A program made the translations under genes and the position numbers. A stretch of 64,000 nucleotides of DNA from Muscardinus avellanarius (lineage: Eukaryota > Chordata > Mammalia > Rodentia > Gliridae): positions 126,856,721 to 126,920,720 of the forward strand of contig OY726559.1 in the NCBI GenBank assembly GCA_963383645.1. Reading direction: 5' to 3'. Positions 1 to 10,973 of the stretch are shown in pieces. Under the pieces are notes generated by a model. That model saw only the letters and a list, made by a program, of their open reading frames with translations, was not told the origin of the DNA and did not search any database. Within the stretch, counting starts at the first letter, position 1; every line of letters starts with the position of its first letter.

Positions 1-651
1 CTTCTGACTGCAGTGGGTACTTCCACTAGTGTCTCCATGATAGACTCCATTCCATACATGGTGGTAGCAATCAACTGCCAGGTGCCAGCCCGTCACCACA
101 ACAAATCTCTGTCTTGTTCACACAAATACTGCAGGCCAGCAGCAGGGCTCTGCTCCACGGAAATCACATGTGTATCCTTACAGCTTCCGCCTGAAGGTGG
201 CACGTGCCACCTCTGTTCACACTGCATGAGCCAAGGCAAGTCCCATATTCTCACCTGAGTCAAGAGGAACTCTAACACATCCCCAGAAAGGAGCATGGGC
301 AATACTTGGTAAATTGACGCGGACGAATGATGACCCCTCAGGAACATCCTTGTGCTCTTTGAAAAAATATTTTCCGTCACATGCCAGGGGGAGCCTGGAG
401 TGAGAGGTGTAAATGTGCTTATGCAATAGGGAAATGAATCTACAGCTCTCTTTTTGATAGTGTGTGCAATCCACTTGGGGTTCCGCCCATTCAATTATCA
501 TTCCCATATCAGGTGGTAGGAATACATTCAAGGGGCAACAGGGGGAGGGAAATTTTAGCTTTGGATTCAAATGAACTAGTGCTCACTGTGTGTCTGATGC
601 TATCTTGCATGCTGAGAGTACGAAATGAATAAGAAACAATTCCTGGTCTTT
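1..651. other. No recognised gene or repeat
   Basis: This opening stretch has no repeat that I recognise. Several open frames of up to about 133 codons overlap on both strands; none shows a domain, signal peptide or splice context that would favour coding. Confidence 0.4.
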
Positions 652-866
652 GTCTTTTTTGTTTTGTTTTGGTTTGGGCTTTGGTTCTGGAAATTGAACC
701 CAGGTACATTCTACCTCTGAGTTACACTCCTAGCCGTATTTTTATAATTTTTGTTTGAAACAGGGTCTCTCTCAGTTGCTGAGCCTGGCCTTGAAGCTGT
801 GATCCTCCTGTTTCAGCCTCCCAGGTACTGGGATTACAGGCAGGTACCACAGTGCCCAGCTCTCTC
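652..866 (-). mobile_element. B1-dID-type SINE, old copy
   Basis: The T-rich left end is the reversed A-tail. It is followed by the reversed ID-like box (ATTGAACCCAGG, TACCTCTGAGTTACACTCC), the linker and the reversed B1 half ending in the complement of GGCACTGTGG. Many substitutions place it among the older copies. Confidence 0.88.
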
Positions 867-883
867 CCTGGTTTTAAAACTAA

Positions 884-1061
884 AACATCTGAGTGTGGTG
901 GTACATACTAGTAATCCCAGTACTTGGGAGGCTGAGACAGGAGGATCATGTGTTTGAGGACAGCCTCAGCAACATAGGGAGATTTTCAACAACCTACGGA
1001 GAACCTGTTTCAAAATAAATAATAAAAAACTGGGTTGGTGGTATAGCTTGGAGGTAGAACA
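884..1061 (+). mobile_element. B1-dID-type SINE, old copy
   Basis: The B1 half (GTGTGGTGGTACATAC, GGGAGGCTGAGACAGGAGGATC) is followed by CAGCCTCAGCAACATAGGGAG, an A-rich linker and a degraded ID half. The 3' end runs into a CA repeat instead of a pure A tail. Confidence 0.88.
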
Positions 1062-1093
<32 letters not shown>

Positions 1094-1118
1094 GTGTACA
1101 CGCACACACACACATACA
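1062..1118. repeat. (CA)n microsatellite
   Basis: About 28 CA dinucleotides with a TATGTGTA interruption. It starts where the SINE 3' end should have its A-rich tail, so it probably grew from that tail. Confidence 0.9.
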
Positions 1119-1172
1119 GAGTAAACTTTGATTCTATGAGTGACATTGTCAAATTAATAAATAAACTCACAA

Positions 1173-1436
1173 ACTGGGCGTGGTGACACACACTTGTAAT
1201 CCCCGCACTTGGGAGGCTGAGACAGGAGGATCGCACAGGTTCAAAGCCAGCCTCAGATACTTAGTGAGGCTCTCAGCAACTTAGTGAGACCCTATTTCCA
1301 AATAAAATATAAAAAAAATAGGTCTGGTAGTGTAGCCCAGAGGTAAAAAAGCCTCTGGGTTCCACCCCCAGTACCACCAAAATAAATAAATAAATAATTA
1401 AATAAAAAAACAAACAAACAAACAAACAAACAGACA
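1173..1436 (+). mobile_element. B1-dID SINE, long-linker subfamily
   Basis: Near-consensus B1 half, then the linker ACTTAGTGAGGCTCTCAGCA with a second ACTTAGTGAGACC, then the 3' half GGTCTGGTAGTGTAGCCCAGAGG and the box TTCCACCCCCAGTACCACC. The tail is (AAAT)n then (CAAA)n. The short words AAACTCAC on both sides may be the target duplication. Confidence 0.92.
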
Positions 1437-1454
1437 AACTCACTATTGGGCATT

Positions 1455-1665
1455 ATACCATAATGGTTAAGTGCAGAGTCTTTGAAATAAAGATCCAAGT
1501 TTGCATCCCTTGTCTGTCTACTCAAGTATTCCCTTCATGGTTTGTTCCTAATCATAGTGGCCCCCTTCACAGGGCTTATGAGAATTAAAGTAGACATTCC
1601 CTGTAAAACATGCACAGCACATATTAAATGCAATGCTCAAAAACCATTTCCTTTCTACAAGGAGC
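1455..1665 (+). mobile_element. MIR SINE fragment
   Basis: ATAATGGTTAAGTGCAGAG resembles the MIR tRNA-related 5' part, and GGGCTTATGAGAATTAAAGT, TGCACAGCACATATTAAATG the MIR 3' part. It is strongly diverged, as expected for this old mammalian family. Confidence 0.65.
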
Positions 1666-1794
1666 ACAGAGAGGATCTTAATCTGAAACATTAGGAAGTG
1701 GCTCCTACATTGTGTTTGGAAAGCAATGGAAATTAGTTAAGGGAGAAAGGAAGTCAAAGACCTTCTTCACAGTAAGGTAATGAATCCATGGTGT

Positions 1795-1905
1795 GGTGCC
1801 TGAGTCAGAGTCAGAGCATCACTGGGGTGACACAACCACTTACTAGCTCTGTGACCCTGGGGGGTGGTAACTTCACCTCTCCCAGCCTACCTTTCCTGCT
1901 TCTCC
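1795..1905 (+). mobile_element. MIR SINE fragment
   Basis: CCACTTACTAGCTCTGTGAC followed by a GGGTGGTAACTTCACCTCTC segment matches the conserved MIR core. Only the core is preserved. Confidence 0.65.
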
Positions 1906-3214
1906 CTGACCAACTTGCCCTTAGTATTTGATCCTGAAGTATACCAGATGCGCTGCAGAGGCAGTATATGAAAGTTGGAGCTTGTGTTAGGAATGGAGGT
2001 GCAAGAGCCAGTGCTGCCCGTGTATGCCATCGTTTCACTAATGCCTCGGTTTTACAACAGTGAACAGGAGATGCTCACTCACTGCCCTGTTCCATGCACA
2101 GTAAGTGTGCCAAACAAGCAGTCATGGGCAGGGTTGAGGACAGATGTAAGAAACAGAGCTGTGTGATTTTAGTTATAAGTGGTGCTTTTGGTAGTAAGAG
2201 AAGGTAATTGACTTATAGTTCTCACTGCACTTAAGAGGCTTTAGTTTGTGCCAAATGAAAATTAAATAATTAGCAAGGAATGTTCAATTCCAACATCCTC
2301 GGCCAACTGCCTATATCTCCATAAAGATGGGCCTCCAGGGAATGGGAAAGGATGTAAGTGCAATTAAATAGGTGCAGAATCCTTGCAGGGAACTGTCAGG
2401 GAAGTGCCACAGCTTGGCTGGGAGCTATTCAAGAGCATTCAGCTCTTTCGTGGCGTGTTCCAAGGAAGAGTGCGTCAGAATGGTGGTGAGTGTCCCCTGA
2501 CTTACACACTCCTTTCCTTTTGTTGCTTTATATATCATAGAGGTATAGAGTGTTTGGAATACACATGCACACAACTCATGGAACATCCCCCTAGGCCCCA
2601 CCCCCTTCCCTGTTCATGTCTTTGAGATTGGCATTGGTAGTTTAATATACATAAGAGGATTGAGTGCCACTTTCTCTATGTCTCTACCCTTACCTCCTTC
2701 CTCCTGAAAACCACTTCCATCAATTCACTGGAGTCTCTGCTTTTATTTTTATTTTTTTATCCTTTCAATTTCAATTTACTCAGTGACCAGTTTTATTTTT
2801 GTTTACTACCCTTCACACTTACAGGTGAATCTTAGGATTAATATACCAAAATACAAAGTGTTCTATGATAATTGGAATACTTTTTTTTTAAAAAGATTTT
2901 CTTGTAAATTTTCTAGAAGCAAAATTCAGTTATCTACAATATCCAGGTCTTTGATCCATTAAGGCAGTATGTGTAAATATTTTTTCAACTAAATTTTACC
3001 TATTGTTCAACTAACATTTATTTTGTACTTACTCTGAGAATATCATTGTTCAATCATATATTTATTTTAAAGTCTCTGCTTTTCTATCACAGGTTACCCT
3101 TGTTTTCTATTTTCTACTTGCTTCACAAGAGAAAACACACAACTAGTTGCTTTTTGAGACTGGTTAATCTGGCTCAACATAATATTTTCAAGTTCCATCC
3201 ATTTTTCATTCCTT
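1906..3214. other. Mostly unassigned; L1-like near the end
   Basis: The first half shows nothing recognisable. From about 2520 the sequence is pyrimidine-rich, as the antisense of an L1 3' UTR often is, and 3155-3214 (GACTGGTTAATCTGGCTCAA) resembles antisense L1 3' sequence. That would be an older L1 into which the next element inserted. Confidence 0.35.
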
Positions 3215-4135
3215 TTAAATTTTTTATTGGTGCATTGTAGTCGCACATCTTAGGGGGGTACTAGATGGTAGAGGCGTACATACACACGTCACTCATTTAG
3301 CCATTCCCCAATTTGGTCTCCATCCCCTCCTCCTTCCTTCCTTCTCATGTTTGGCTTAATGATTGGCTTTGATTTGTTTGTGAATGTACATCATGTACAT
3401 TAGGAAATTTCCCTCTTTTCCCTCCCACCTCCTCCAGTTAAGTCACCTTATTTACTCATCTATAGTTTCTCCTTTGTCTAGAGTTTTTCCTATGATCCAT
3501 TTTCTCCCGAGCTTCCACATATTAGGGAAGGCATCTGATTTCTTACTTTTTGAGACTGATTAATCTCACTTGGCATAATGTTCTCCAGTTCCATCAGTTT
3601 CCCTGTAAATGACATAATTTTGTTCTTCATGGCTGAGTAAATTCCATTGTATACATATCCCATCGTTTTGTAATCCATTTCTCTGTTGATGGACATATTG
3701 GATGGTCCCATAGTTTGGCAATTATGAATTGTGCAGCTCTGAACATAGATAGGCATGCACTAGTTTGGTAGTTTGGTCCTTTCCTTTGGGTAGACACCCA
3801 GAAGTGGTATTGCGGGATCATATGGTAAGTTCATTCCCATTCTTCTGAGGATCCTCCATACTGTTTTCTAAAGTGGTTGCACTAATTTGCTATCCCAACA
3901 ACAATGTATTAGAGTTCCCACTTCTCCACATCCTCACCAGCATTTGTTGTTGTTTGTGTTTAGAATGATTGCCAATCTAGTTGGAACTAGGTGAAATCTG
4001 AGGGTATTTTTAATTTGCATCTCTCCGATTGTGAATGATGTTGAGAATTTTTTCCTACATTTATTGGCCATTTGGATTGCTTCTTTTGTGAAGTGTTTTT
4101 GTAGTATAAAAGTCACATAAAGCATGCCCTTCTAA
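3215..4135 (-). mobile_element. L1 3' end with ORF2 C-terminal remnant
   Basis: Read on the minus strand, this encodes the C-terminal tail of L1 ORF2p in two frames split by a frameshift: AAQFIIAKLWDHP and CPSTEKWITKRWDMYTMEF, then NKIMSFTGKLMELEN. The 3' UTR follows and ends at 3240-3215 with ACAATGCACCAATAAAA. The same terminal motif recurs in several other L1 tails here. It is 5' truncated and frame-broken, so not mobile. Confidence 0.88.
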
Positions 4136-5036
4136 AGAGTTGCCTATGAAAAATAATTGTTACAGAAAACATAAAAGAGCAGTTAAGATGCTTCCTTTAG
4201 GGTTTCAAAATCTTAGTCAAGACCAAGGAGTACATATATATCAAATTGTCTGAAAATTTCAGAATCACCACACTCATGCCTATAAACATAAATATATGCA
4301 ACCATTCTTATATTGTATAACACTGCACCAGTGTTATTTCCTATATCCAGCATCATGTCCTGTGAATATAATAGTAAGTACAATATAAGCCCTCACTATG
4401 GCTCTGTATGACTTGGGATTAGGTTCAGCTCTAAATAGCAAATTCCCAAACACCAATGTTTTACATTGGCTGGAAGTTAATCCTCTTTCTTGGGTTCTCT
4501 GCTCTATGAAGTCAGGAACTTAGGCTATTATTACTCTCATTGCTCTAATCTTTTTAACTTGATGCCACTCAGTCCAATATGGTAGTTTTTAGCTCCATCC
4601 ATCATGCCTACATCCTAGTAGGCAAGAAATAAGGGCAAGGAAGGTCATACTTTTAACTTTTTAGGGCATTTCACAAAAATCCAGAAACTTGCCAGCTTCA
4701 AGGAAGGCAAGAACTGATACTAAAGTATAACAGCTTCGCCCCAGGATTAAAAGGCTTACTTTGCTTCTTTTCTCTATTGTCTTATTTATTAACAAATCAT
4801 TGAAGTAGCACCATTCTCTTCCAAGAGGAAGAAAAAGCCCTGGGCACAAGTGTGTTACAAGAAAAAATTCGCTTGATTTTTCGCTTTCAGATTAATAGCA
4901 GCTGAAAGTCGTATAAAAACCAGGACAGAAGGATATAAAAATATTAGAGGAATTTCAAAGGTGTCCCTTTAGGAGATCATTGTTTAATTTTTTGGGAGAA
5001 TAAAATTTATTTCATGCTGCATATAAAAATAAATTC
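4136..5036. other. No recognised gene or repeat
   Basis: Unique-looking AT-rich sequence. A 62-codon minus-strand frame (4661-4849) has no recognisable features. Confidence 0.4.
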
Positions 5037-5038
5037 CA

Positions 5039-5159
5039 GCTGGGTGTGGTGGCGCACACTTGTAATCCCCGCGCTTAGGAGGCGGAGACAGGAGGATCGT
5101 GGATCGTGCAGGTTCGAAGCCAGCCACGCTGGCTTAAGAAACCCTGTTTCCAAATTTAA

Positions 5160-5237
<78 letters not shown>

Positions 5238-5305
5238 GTCTGGGAATGTAGCCCGGAAGTAGAAGGGCTTCCAGGAATCCAGTACCACCAAAAATAAAAA
5301 GTATA
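5039..5305 (+). mobile_element. B1-dID SINE, short-linker, with internal (TA)n
   Basis: A young copy with the linker ACGCTGGCTTAAGAAACCCTG. The A-run between its two halves has expanded into about 23 As followed by some 30 TA dinucleotides (5157-5234), lengthening the element. The target-site duplication AAAAATAAATTCCA is exact at 5025-5038 and 5306-5319. Confidence 0.95.
5157..5234. repeat. (A)n(TA)n microsatellite inside a SINE
   Basis: An A-run followed by a nearly pure TA tract, located exactly at the internal A-rich linker of the surrounding SINE. Confidence 0.95.
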
Positions 5306-5319
5306 AAAAATAAATTCCA

Positions 5320-5861
5320 TAAAAATTCAAACATAATTCTTCAATTAAATTTAAAATTTATATATTTAATCTAATGGTGGGGAGAGCAATAAAGAGGTCA
5401 CATATGCACACACACAAATACATACATGACAGCATGCAGAGATGGCATATTAAGAAATGTATTAGATAGATAGGTAGATAAAGAGGTAGAGACAACTATA
5501 GATATAATAAAGGGCAATTATATCCTTGATGTATGAAAACACTGAATCCCCCAAGTTGTAAAATGAAAATCAGCAATTTACAATTACACAATTGCAGTTT
5601 TACTTCCCATGAATTCAGACATAATTTATTTAAAAATGGCAAATAGAAAAAGAAGAGATAAAACAGGATGACAATAACTAGGATGATTCTGCTCCCTTTG
5701 CCACTCAATGAGCCTGTAGTCTAGATTGCACTTGAGATGAGAGATGGGGACCTCGCTCCTATCTCTGTTTTTCAAGGACAATGTAAGGGATCTTCAAGAG
5801 TCATTGGGACTATGTTTGACTTTTTGCTTTAAGTACCTACTTAAAAAATCTAAACATCCAG
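5320..5861. other. No recognised gene; short microsatellites
   Basis: AT-rich sequence with a small CA run near 5407 and a short GATA-type run near 5465. Nothing coding is apparent. Confidence 0.4.
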
Positions 5862-6082
5862 CCAGGCACGGTGTTACACGCCAGTAATCTTAGTACTTGG
5901 GAGGCCGAGACAGGAGGATCACAAGTTCAAGACCAACCTCATCAACTTAGTGAGGCCCTCTGTAACTTAGAGAGATCCTGTTTTAAGATAAAACATAAAA
6001 TAAAAAAGGCTGGGGGTGTGGCTTGGAAGTAGAGTGCCCCTGAATTCAATCCCTAGTATTAAAAAATAAAATAAAATAAAAA
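5862..6082 (+). mobile_element. B1-dID-type SINE, old copy
   Basis: B1 half (GCCAGGCACGGTG, GGCCGAGACAGGAGGATC), then AACTTAGTGAGGCCCTCTG, then the ID-like half GGCTGGGGGTGTGGCTTGGAAG ending in an (AAAAT)n tail. Its 3' half is closer to the general sciuromorph consensus than the young copies are. Confidence 0.92.
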
Positions 6083-6486
6083 CCTAGACATCATGTGCAA
6101 TATAGCATCTCCTTGCCCAGAGCTGGTGATGCGTGGAGAAGACAGGATTCCTCACTCAGGGTTTGTGGGGAGTAGAAGTGGACGGAGCTTTGTCGGTGTC
6201 TCTTTGGCAATCAGTGAAACTCAGCAGCCTGGGTCGTGTTTGGGAGCCGCAGCTCGCTCCACAGGCTGGGGACAGATTGTTGGCAAAGTTGGGAAACAAC
6301 TTAGTGGAGCATTTCAAGATGAAAGGTGTGCTTGTTGGCCACAGTTAAAAATCTCAGCAGAGATGTAAGTGTGTAAACCAGTGTGTTTCCAAGATGCTTG
6401 GTGAGTGTTGATGGTTTCTGACATGTTTCTTAAATCTCTTCATGGTTCCAGAGGGAGAAGATATAAAGCAATTCATTCTCTCAGTG
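6083..6486. other. No recognised gene or repeat
   Basis: Moderately GC-rich unique sequence with two overlapping plus-strand frames (91 and 71 codons). No domain was recognised. Confidence 0.35.

Positions 6487-6571
<85 letters not shown>
6487..6571. repeat. (TGTC)n(TC)n(GT)n compound microsatellite
   Basis: About seven TGTC units, a short TC run and about 22 GT units lie next to one another. They abut the tail side of a reversed SINE, so the tract probably derives from that SINE's tail. Confidence 0.95.
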
Positions 6572-6572
<1 letters not shown>

Positions 6573-6775
6573 CTGGGGATTGAACATTCTACCTCTTAGC
6601 TACACCCCTAGCCTTTTTTACTTTATTTTTTATTTGAAAACATAGTCTTTCCAAGTTTCTGGGGGGGTCTTGTTAAGTTGCTGGGGCTAGCCTCAAACCT
6701 GTGGTCCTCCTGTCTCAACCTCCCAAGTACTGGGATGACAGGCATGTCATATATATGCCACCATGCCCAGCTATA
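6572..6775 (-). mobile_element. B1-dID-type SINE, old copy
   Basis: Reversed ID-like box (GGGGATTGAACATTCTACC), linker (TTGTTAAGTTGCTGGGGCTAG) and reversed B1 half (TCCTCCTGTCTCAACCTCCC ... GCCACCATGCCCAGC). Confidence 0.9.
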
Positions 6776-8148
6776 TACATTTGAAATGTGAAGCTGACTA
6801 TGATTTTCTAGAAGTCTAGCTATACCACTGGTAATCAGGGTATTCTTAGATGCTGGCTCTGTACTACTTGATTATGTTAGCTATTCTGTCTTGGTTAATT
6901 TCAGATAAGCACTTTTGTTAATATTGGTTAAAGCATTTATTATGTTTCTTGTATGTTATTTTTGTTTGCAAAGTTTGTATTTATTGCTGTTAATATATGG
7001 TTACATTCTCAAAGAACTGAAAAGATCAGTAATTCAGAATGAAGTATGAGAGTAGAAATAAAATCACTCAATCCAGAATCATGTGTAAAACATGAATTGT
7101 GAGCTGCTCCAGTGCAAACAGAAAATGTGAGCCTCTGTGTGCTGGGGCATGTGTATTTACAAGCATGATGTCTTTCCCACACAGTTGAAAAAGGGAGAGA
7201 GTAGGAAGAACCATAATGAATCTGAAAAGTTGATTTTATTGAGCCAGTCAGTCATTCACTTTCCATTCTAAGTGTTTCATCTGATAATAAAACCGCCAAA
7301 TAGTGGCATGAAACCATCCTGTTTTTATAAAATTCCTTCTAAACACAGTGACATCTCTAGTAAATAAATTTGTATTTTCTATCACAAGCACAAAATAAAG
7401 TTTTTCAGCATGAAATTGATAAACATTATTGCCATAGGCAAGAGAGACCAAAATTGTGGAAGCAACTTTTCAAAGTCACACTCCTCACAGCCATAAAAGG
7501 AACTAGTGTCAGTCCTGAGAGGCTAATGAAATGGTCCCAAAGTAACAAATAGTACACTGGGAGAGAAAGAAGACATGCTGCTGGTGACATGCCTTTATCA
7601 AATGAGACAGATGGGCATAGCATGACCGTGGCATTCAGTGTGAAAGCACAATGTTTCTCTCATCCAGAGGCTTGCAATTAGATAAGAATGTGGATATGGA
7701 ATACACAAATTGGGTGCACGGATGAGGGAGAAGCGCTGGGGAGCTTTTGTTTATGAATCACCGAACTATCTGTGTGTAGGAACTTAGGTAATGGCATGTT
7801 GTGAACGAGGTTAAGACTAAAAAGATGTTTTGTGTTGAACACTGATGGAGCAGTGGGCATGTGTGCAGCGCGAGAAAGCCCTGCCATAGACAGACACAAA
7901 GGAAGATGCTTTGTCTGAGCACCACTTCACCAATGGATGCATTCAAAATGGGCAATTGGGGGTGCACAATGTTTCTTTTGCTCTTGATTTAATGCTCCAG
8001 GAAATATTGACCTCTAAAAAAAAAGGAAATTATAGGAACCTTGTGTACATTTCTTTTCAGTCTGCAATACCAAGAAGCAGCAAGTACATGGATCCCTGCT
8101 AATGTTTGCTTGCCATGGAACCAATAGGCATGCACCAAAGTTTTTAAA
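6776..8148. other. No recognised gene or repeat
   Basis: Unique-looking sequence with short open frames only. A stretch rich in TTTGTTAATATTGG words near 6900 could be an old repeat that I cannot name. Confidence 0.4.
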
Positions 8149-8160
8149 AACAAGGGATAT

Positions 8161-8342
8161 AGCCAGGCGTGGTGGCGCACGCTTGTAATCCCTGTCTTTG
8201 GAGGCGGAGACAGGAGGATCGCACAGGTTCTAAGCCAGCCGCGCTGGCTTAAGAGACCCTGTTTCAAAAAATATATATAAAAATAGGTCTTGGAGTGTAG
8301 CCCGGAGGTAGAAGGGCTTCCAGGAATCCCAGTACCACCACC

Positions 8343-8365
<23 letters not shown>
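8161..8365 (+). mobile_element. B1-dID SINE, short-linker subfamily
   Basis: Near-consensus young copy with CCGCGCTGGCTTAAGAGACC, then GGAGTGTAGCCCGGAGG and AAGGGCTTCCAGGAATCCCA, and a pure A-tail of about 24. CAAGGGAT on both sides is the likely target duplication. Confidence 0.95.
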
Positions 8366-8374
<9 letters not shown>

Positions 8375-8569
8375 TGTAACCTTAAATAGCCAAAGAAATA
8401 TTTTAAGAAAGAATGATGTCAGAAGACTTATTCCACCTGACTCCAGCATCTATGCCAAATCTTCAGTAGTTAAGATAGTATGCTACCAGTATAAGAAGAA
8501 AGTGTACCAATAGAGCAGCCTAGAAAGCACAAACATGGACACTGAGGTCATAAATTAGGTTTTTATTAA

Positions 8570-9335
8570 CATGGCATAAAATTCACCATTATAAAGAATA
8601 TGGTATGGTTTTATAGTGTATTGGCAATATTGTACAACTATCACAATTACCTAATTCTATAATGTTTCCAACACCCCAAATCACAGCCTGTGCCCAGAGC
8701 ACTCACTTTCCCATCCCCTCCTCCCCCAGGCCCTGGCTACAACCACCCATCTAGTTTCTAATCTCGCTACCTTTGTCTATTCTACACATTTCATATCAAT
8801 AGAATCATGCAATATGTGGACTTACATGTCTGGCTTCTTTCAGTTAACATAAGTTTTCAAGGGTCAGCTATGCTGTGTATGTACCAGTACTTCTTTATTG
8901 CTTTTTCATGGCTGGATAACATTTCACCAAATGAACACGCTATGTTTGTTAATCTGTTCATCTAGCGCTGGCATTTGCATTGCTTCTCTATTGTTTGGCT
9001 ATTATAAATAACGCTACAAGCATTTGAGTACAGGTTTCATGTGAACATGTTTTTTAGTTCTTTGGGGTATATGAATTTCCAGGTCCTATGGGAACTCTAA
9101 GTTTGACTTTTTGAAGAAGTGTCAGACTATTTCCACAACAGCTGCCCATTTTACATTCTCAGCAGCAATGTGTGAGGGTTCCGATAGTCCAAATCCTTGT
9201 AAATAATTTTTATTTTTAACTTAAAAATCCTATTGCCAGCCTAGAGAGTGTACGGTAGTATCGTGTTGTGTTTCAACGTGCAGTTCCCAGTGACTAACCA
9301 TGTTGAGTACCTCTTCATGTACCTCTTGACTGATA
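8570..9335 (-). mobile_element. L1M-type 3' end, antisense
   Basis: The plus strand carries the familiar antisense L1 3' sequence: AAAATTCACCATTATAAAG, then CATATCAATAGAATCATGCA, then TTTTTCATGGCTGGATAA, then GGGTATATGAATTTCCAGG. High divergence and many indels suggest an ancient mammalian subfamily. Confidence 0.8.
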
Positions 9336-9355
9336 TTGTTTTCACATAAAAGAAA

Positions 9356-9440
9356 TTGATATTGAAATATCAAATTGATATTTCACTTTGATTGAAATGA
9401 AATATCATTTCAATGGATTGAAATTTGATATTGCTTTCAA
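9356..9440. repeat. Cluster of AT-rich imperfect palindromes
   Basis: Two near-palindromes, TTGATATTGAAATATCAA (9356-9373) and a 24-bp one at 9391-9414, lie within 60 bp, built from repeated GATATT / AAATATC words. They could form small hairpins. Confidence 0.6.
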
Positions 9441-9689
9441 AGAAAAGATCAACTTTTGATTTTTTAATTTTCCCCTTTGTTCTTCTACTCCCTCTCTTGC
9501 TTATCACTAATTTTGTTTTATTCTTCTCTAGTACCTCAGGCTTAGTTTGCTCCTCTTTTTCTACTTCCATATGGTGAAAGGTTAGAATATTGATTTGGGT
9601 TTTTTAATATACATTTTTCCAGCTATCCACTTCCCTCTAAGCAAGGCTTTCACTATATCTTATGAGTTTTGGCATGCTGTGTTCTCATG

Positions 9690-9962
9690 AGTCTCAAATG
9701 TTTTCGCATGCTTTCTTCTCTGACCAATCAGCTGTTTAGAGCCGTGTTAATTTCCATGGATGTATGTATTCTCCAATTTTTAATTTTAAAAACTGATTTG
9801 TAATCTCATTCCATCAGGGTTGGAGAACATTCTTTTCATGATTTCACCAATGTAAATCTATTGAGACTAGTTGTATGGTCTAACATACAGTCTACCTGGA
9901 AATTTTCCTTGTGCACTAGAGAAAACTGTATGTGCTTCTGCTGTTGAGTGGGGCAAGCCATA
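9690..9962 (-). mobile_element. L1 ORF2 fragment, antisense
   Basis: Plus-strand words such as CTGATTTGTAATCTCATTCC, TCTATTGAGACTAGTTG and TATGTGCTTCTGCTGTTG match the antisense of the middle of L1 ORF2. No open frame survives. Confidence 0.7.
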
Positions 9963-9964
9963 GA

Positions 9965-10429
9965 TGTTCCACTGAGTTTTGACAAAGGGAACAAAACAAT
10001 GCACTAGAAAAGCCAAGTGTCTTCAACAAATGGAGATGGAACAACTATGTATCCATACAGAAAAGAAAGGACCCCCTGCCTCCTCCTAACATTACCCAAG
10101 AGTCAATTCAAGGTAGAGCATGAAAAGCTTACTGTAAAAGCACAAATCTTCAAATTTATAGAAGGAAATATAAGATAGTATTTTGTGAATTTAAAGGTAG
10201 ACAAACTTTTCTAAAGATCCAGTCACAACAGCCATAAAAGAAAATAAATAGATAAACTGGTATCAGAATTCATCACAATAAAATTTTTTTGCTCATCAAT
10301 AAATACTGGTAAAAAATGAATAGACCAGACTTGGACTAGGAATGTATTTGTAAAATATACATTTGGCATAAAACTGGCATTCAGGATATACTTGATGAAA
10401 TACAATTCAGCAATAAAAGGATGATTATA
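9965..10429 (+). mobile_element. L1 ORF2 fragment, sense
   Basis: GTCTTCAACAAATGGAGATG, AGGAAATATAAGATAGTATT and AACTGGTATCAGAATTCATC match the 3' part of L1 ORF2 in sense orientation. It sits directly against an antisense L1 fragment, so the two are separate events or an inversion. A SINE at 10430 interrupts it, and the L1 resumes at about 10640. Confidence 0.75.
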
Positions 10430-10640
10430 GATGGGCGTGGTGGCACACACTTGTAATCCCTGTAGTTGGGAGGCTGAGACAGGAGGATCAAAGGTTCACA
10501 ACCAGCCTCAACAACTTAGTGAGGGCCTCTGCAACCTAGTACAATCCTGTTTCAAAAAAATAAAAAATAAAATAGGGTTTGAGGTGTAGGTCAAAGGTAA
10601 AATGCCCCAGGTTCAATTCCTAGTACCATCTAAACAAAAA
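10430..10640 (+). mobile_element. B1-dID-type SINE, old copy, inside an L1
   Basis: B1 half, AACTTAGTGAGGGCCTCTGC linker, ID-like half ending TTCAATTCCTAGTACC and a short AAAC-rich tail. It interrupts the L1 ORF2 sequence that continues on either side. Confidence 0.9.
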
Positions 10641-10757
10641 GTGAGAGATTATAATATTTGTTCTAATATTTTTACATAGGAAAATAAAATAATTTCTAAC
10701 GAGTACATGAAAATGTGTTCAACATCATTGGGTAAATGCAAATTAATGCTATAACAA
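10641..10757 (+). mobile_element. L1 ORF2 fragment, continuation
   Basis: GAGTACATGAAAATGTGTTC and AACATCATTGGGTAAATGCA are the L1 sequence expected downstream of the 9965-10429 piece, so this is the same copy split by a SINE. Confidence 0.75.
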
Positions 10758-10922
10758 AGCTGGGTATGGTGGTGCACACCTGTACTTGGGAGGCTGAGGC
10801 AGGAGGATCACAGGTTTGAGGTCACCCTCAGAAAATCAGAGACTCTCAGCAACCCAGTGAAACTCTGTTTCAAAATAAAAAATAAAGTGTTTGGTGTATC
10901 TTAGAGGTAAAATGTCCCTGAG

Positions 10923-10925
<3 letters not shown>
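10758..10925 (+). mobile_element. B1-dID-type SINE, deleted in the B1 half
   Basis: After GGTATGGTGGTGCACACCTG the consensus 'TAATCCCAG' words are missing and the sequence resumes at TACTTGGGAGGCTGAGGCAG, an internal deletion of about 10 bp. The 3' half runs into a CA repeat. Confidence 0.88.

Positions 10926-10972
<47 letters not shown>
10926..10972. repeat. (CA)n microsatellite
   Basis: About 23 pure CA units at the tail position of the preceding SINE. Confidence 0.95.
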
Positions 10973-10973
<1 letters not shown>

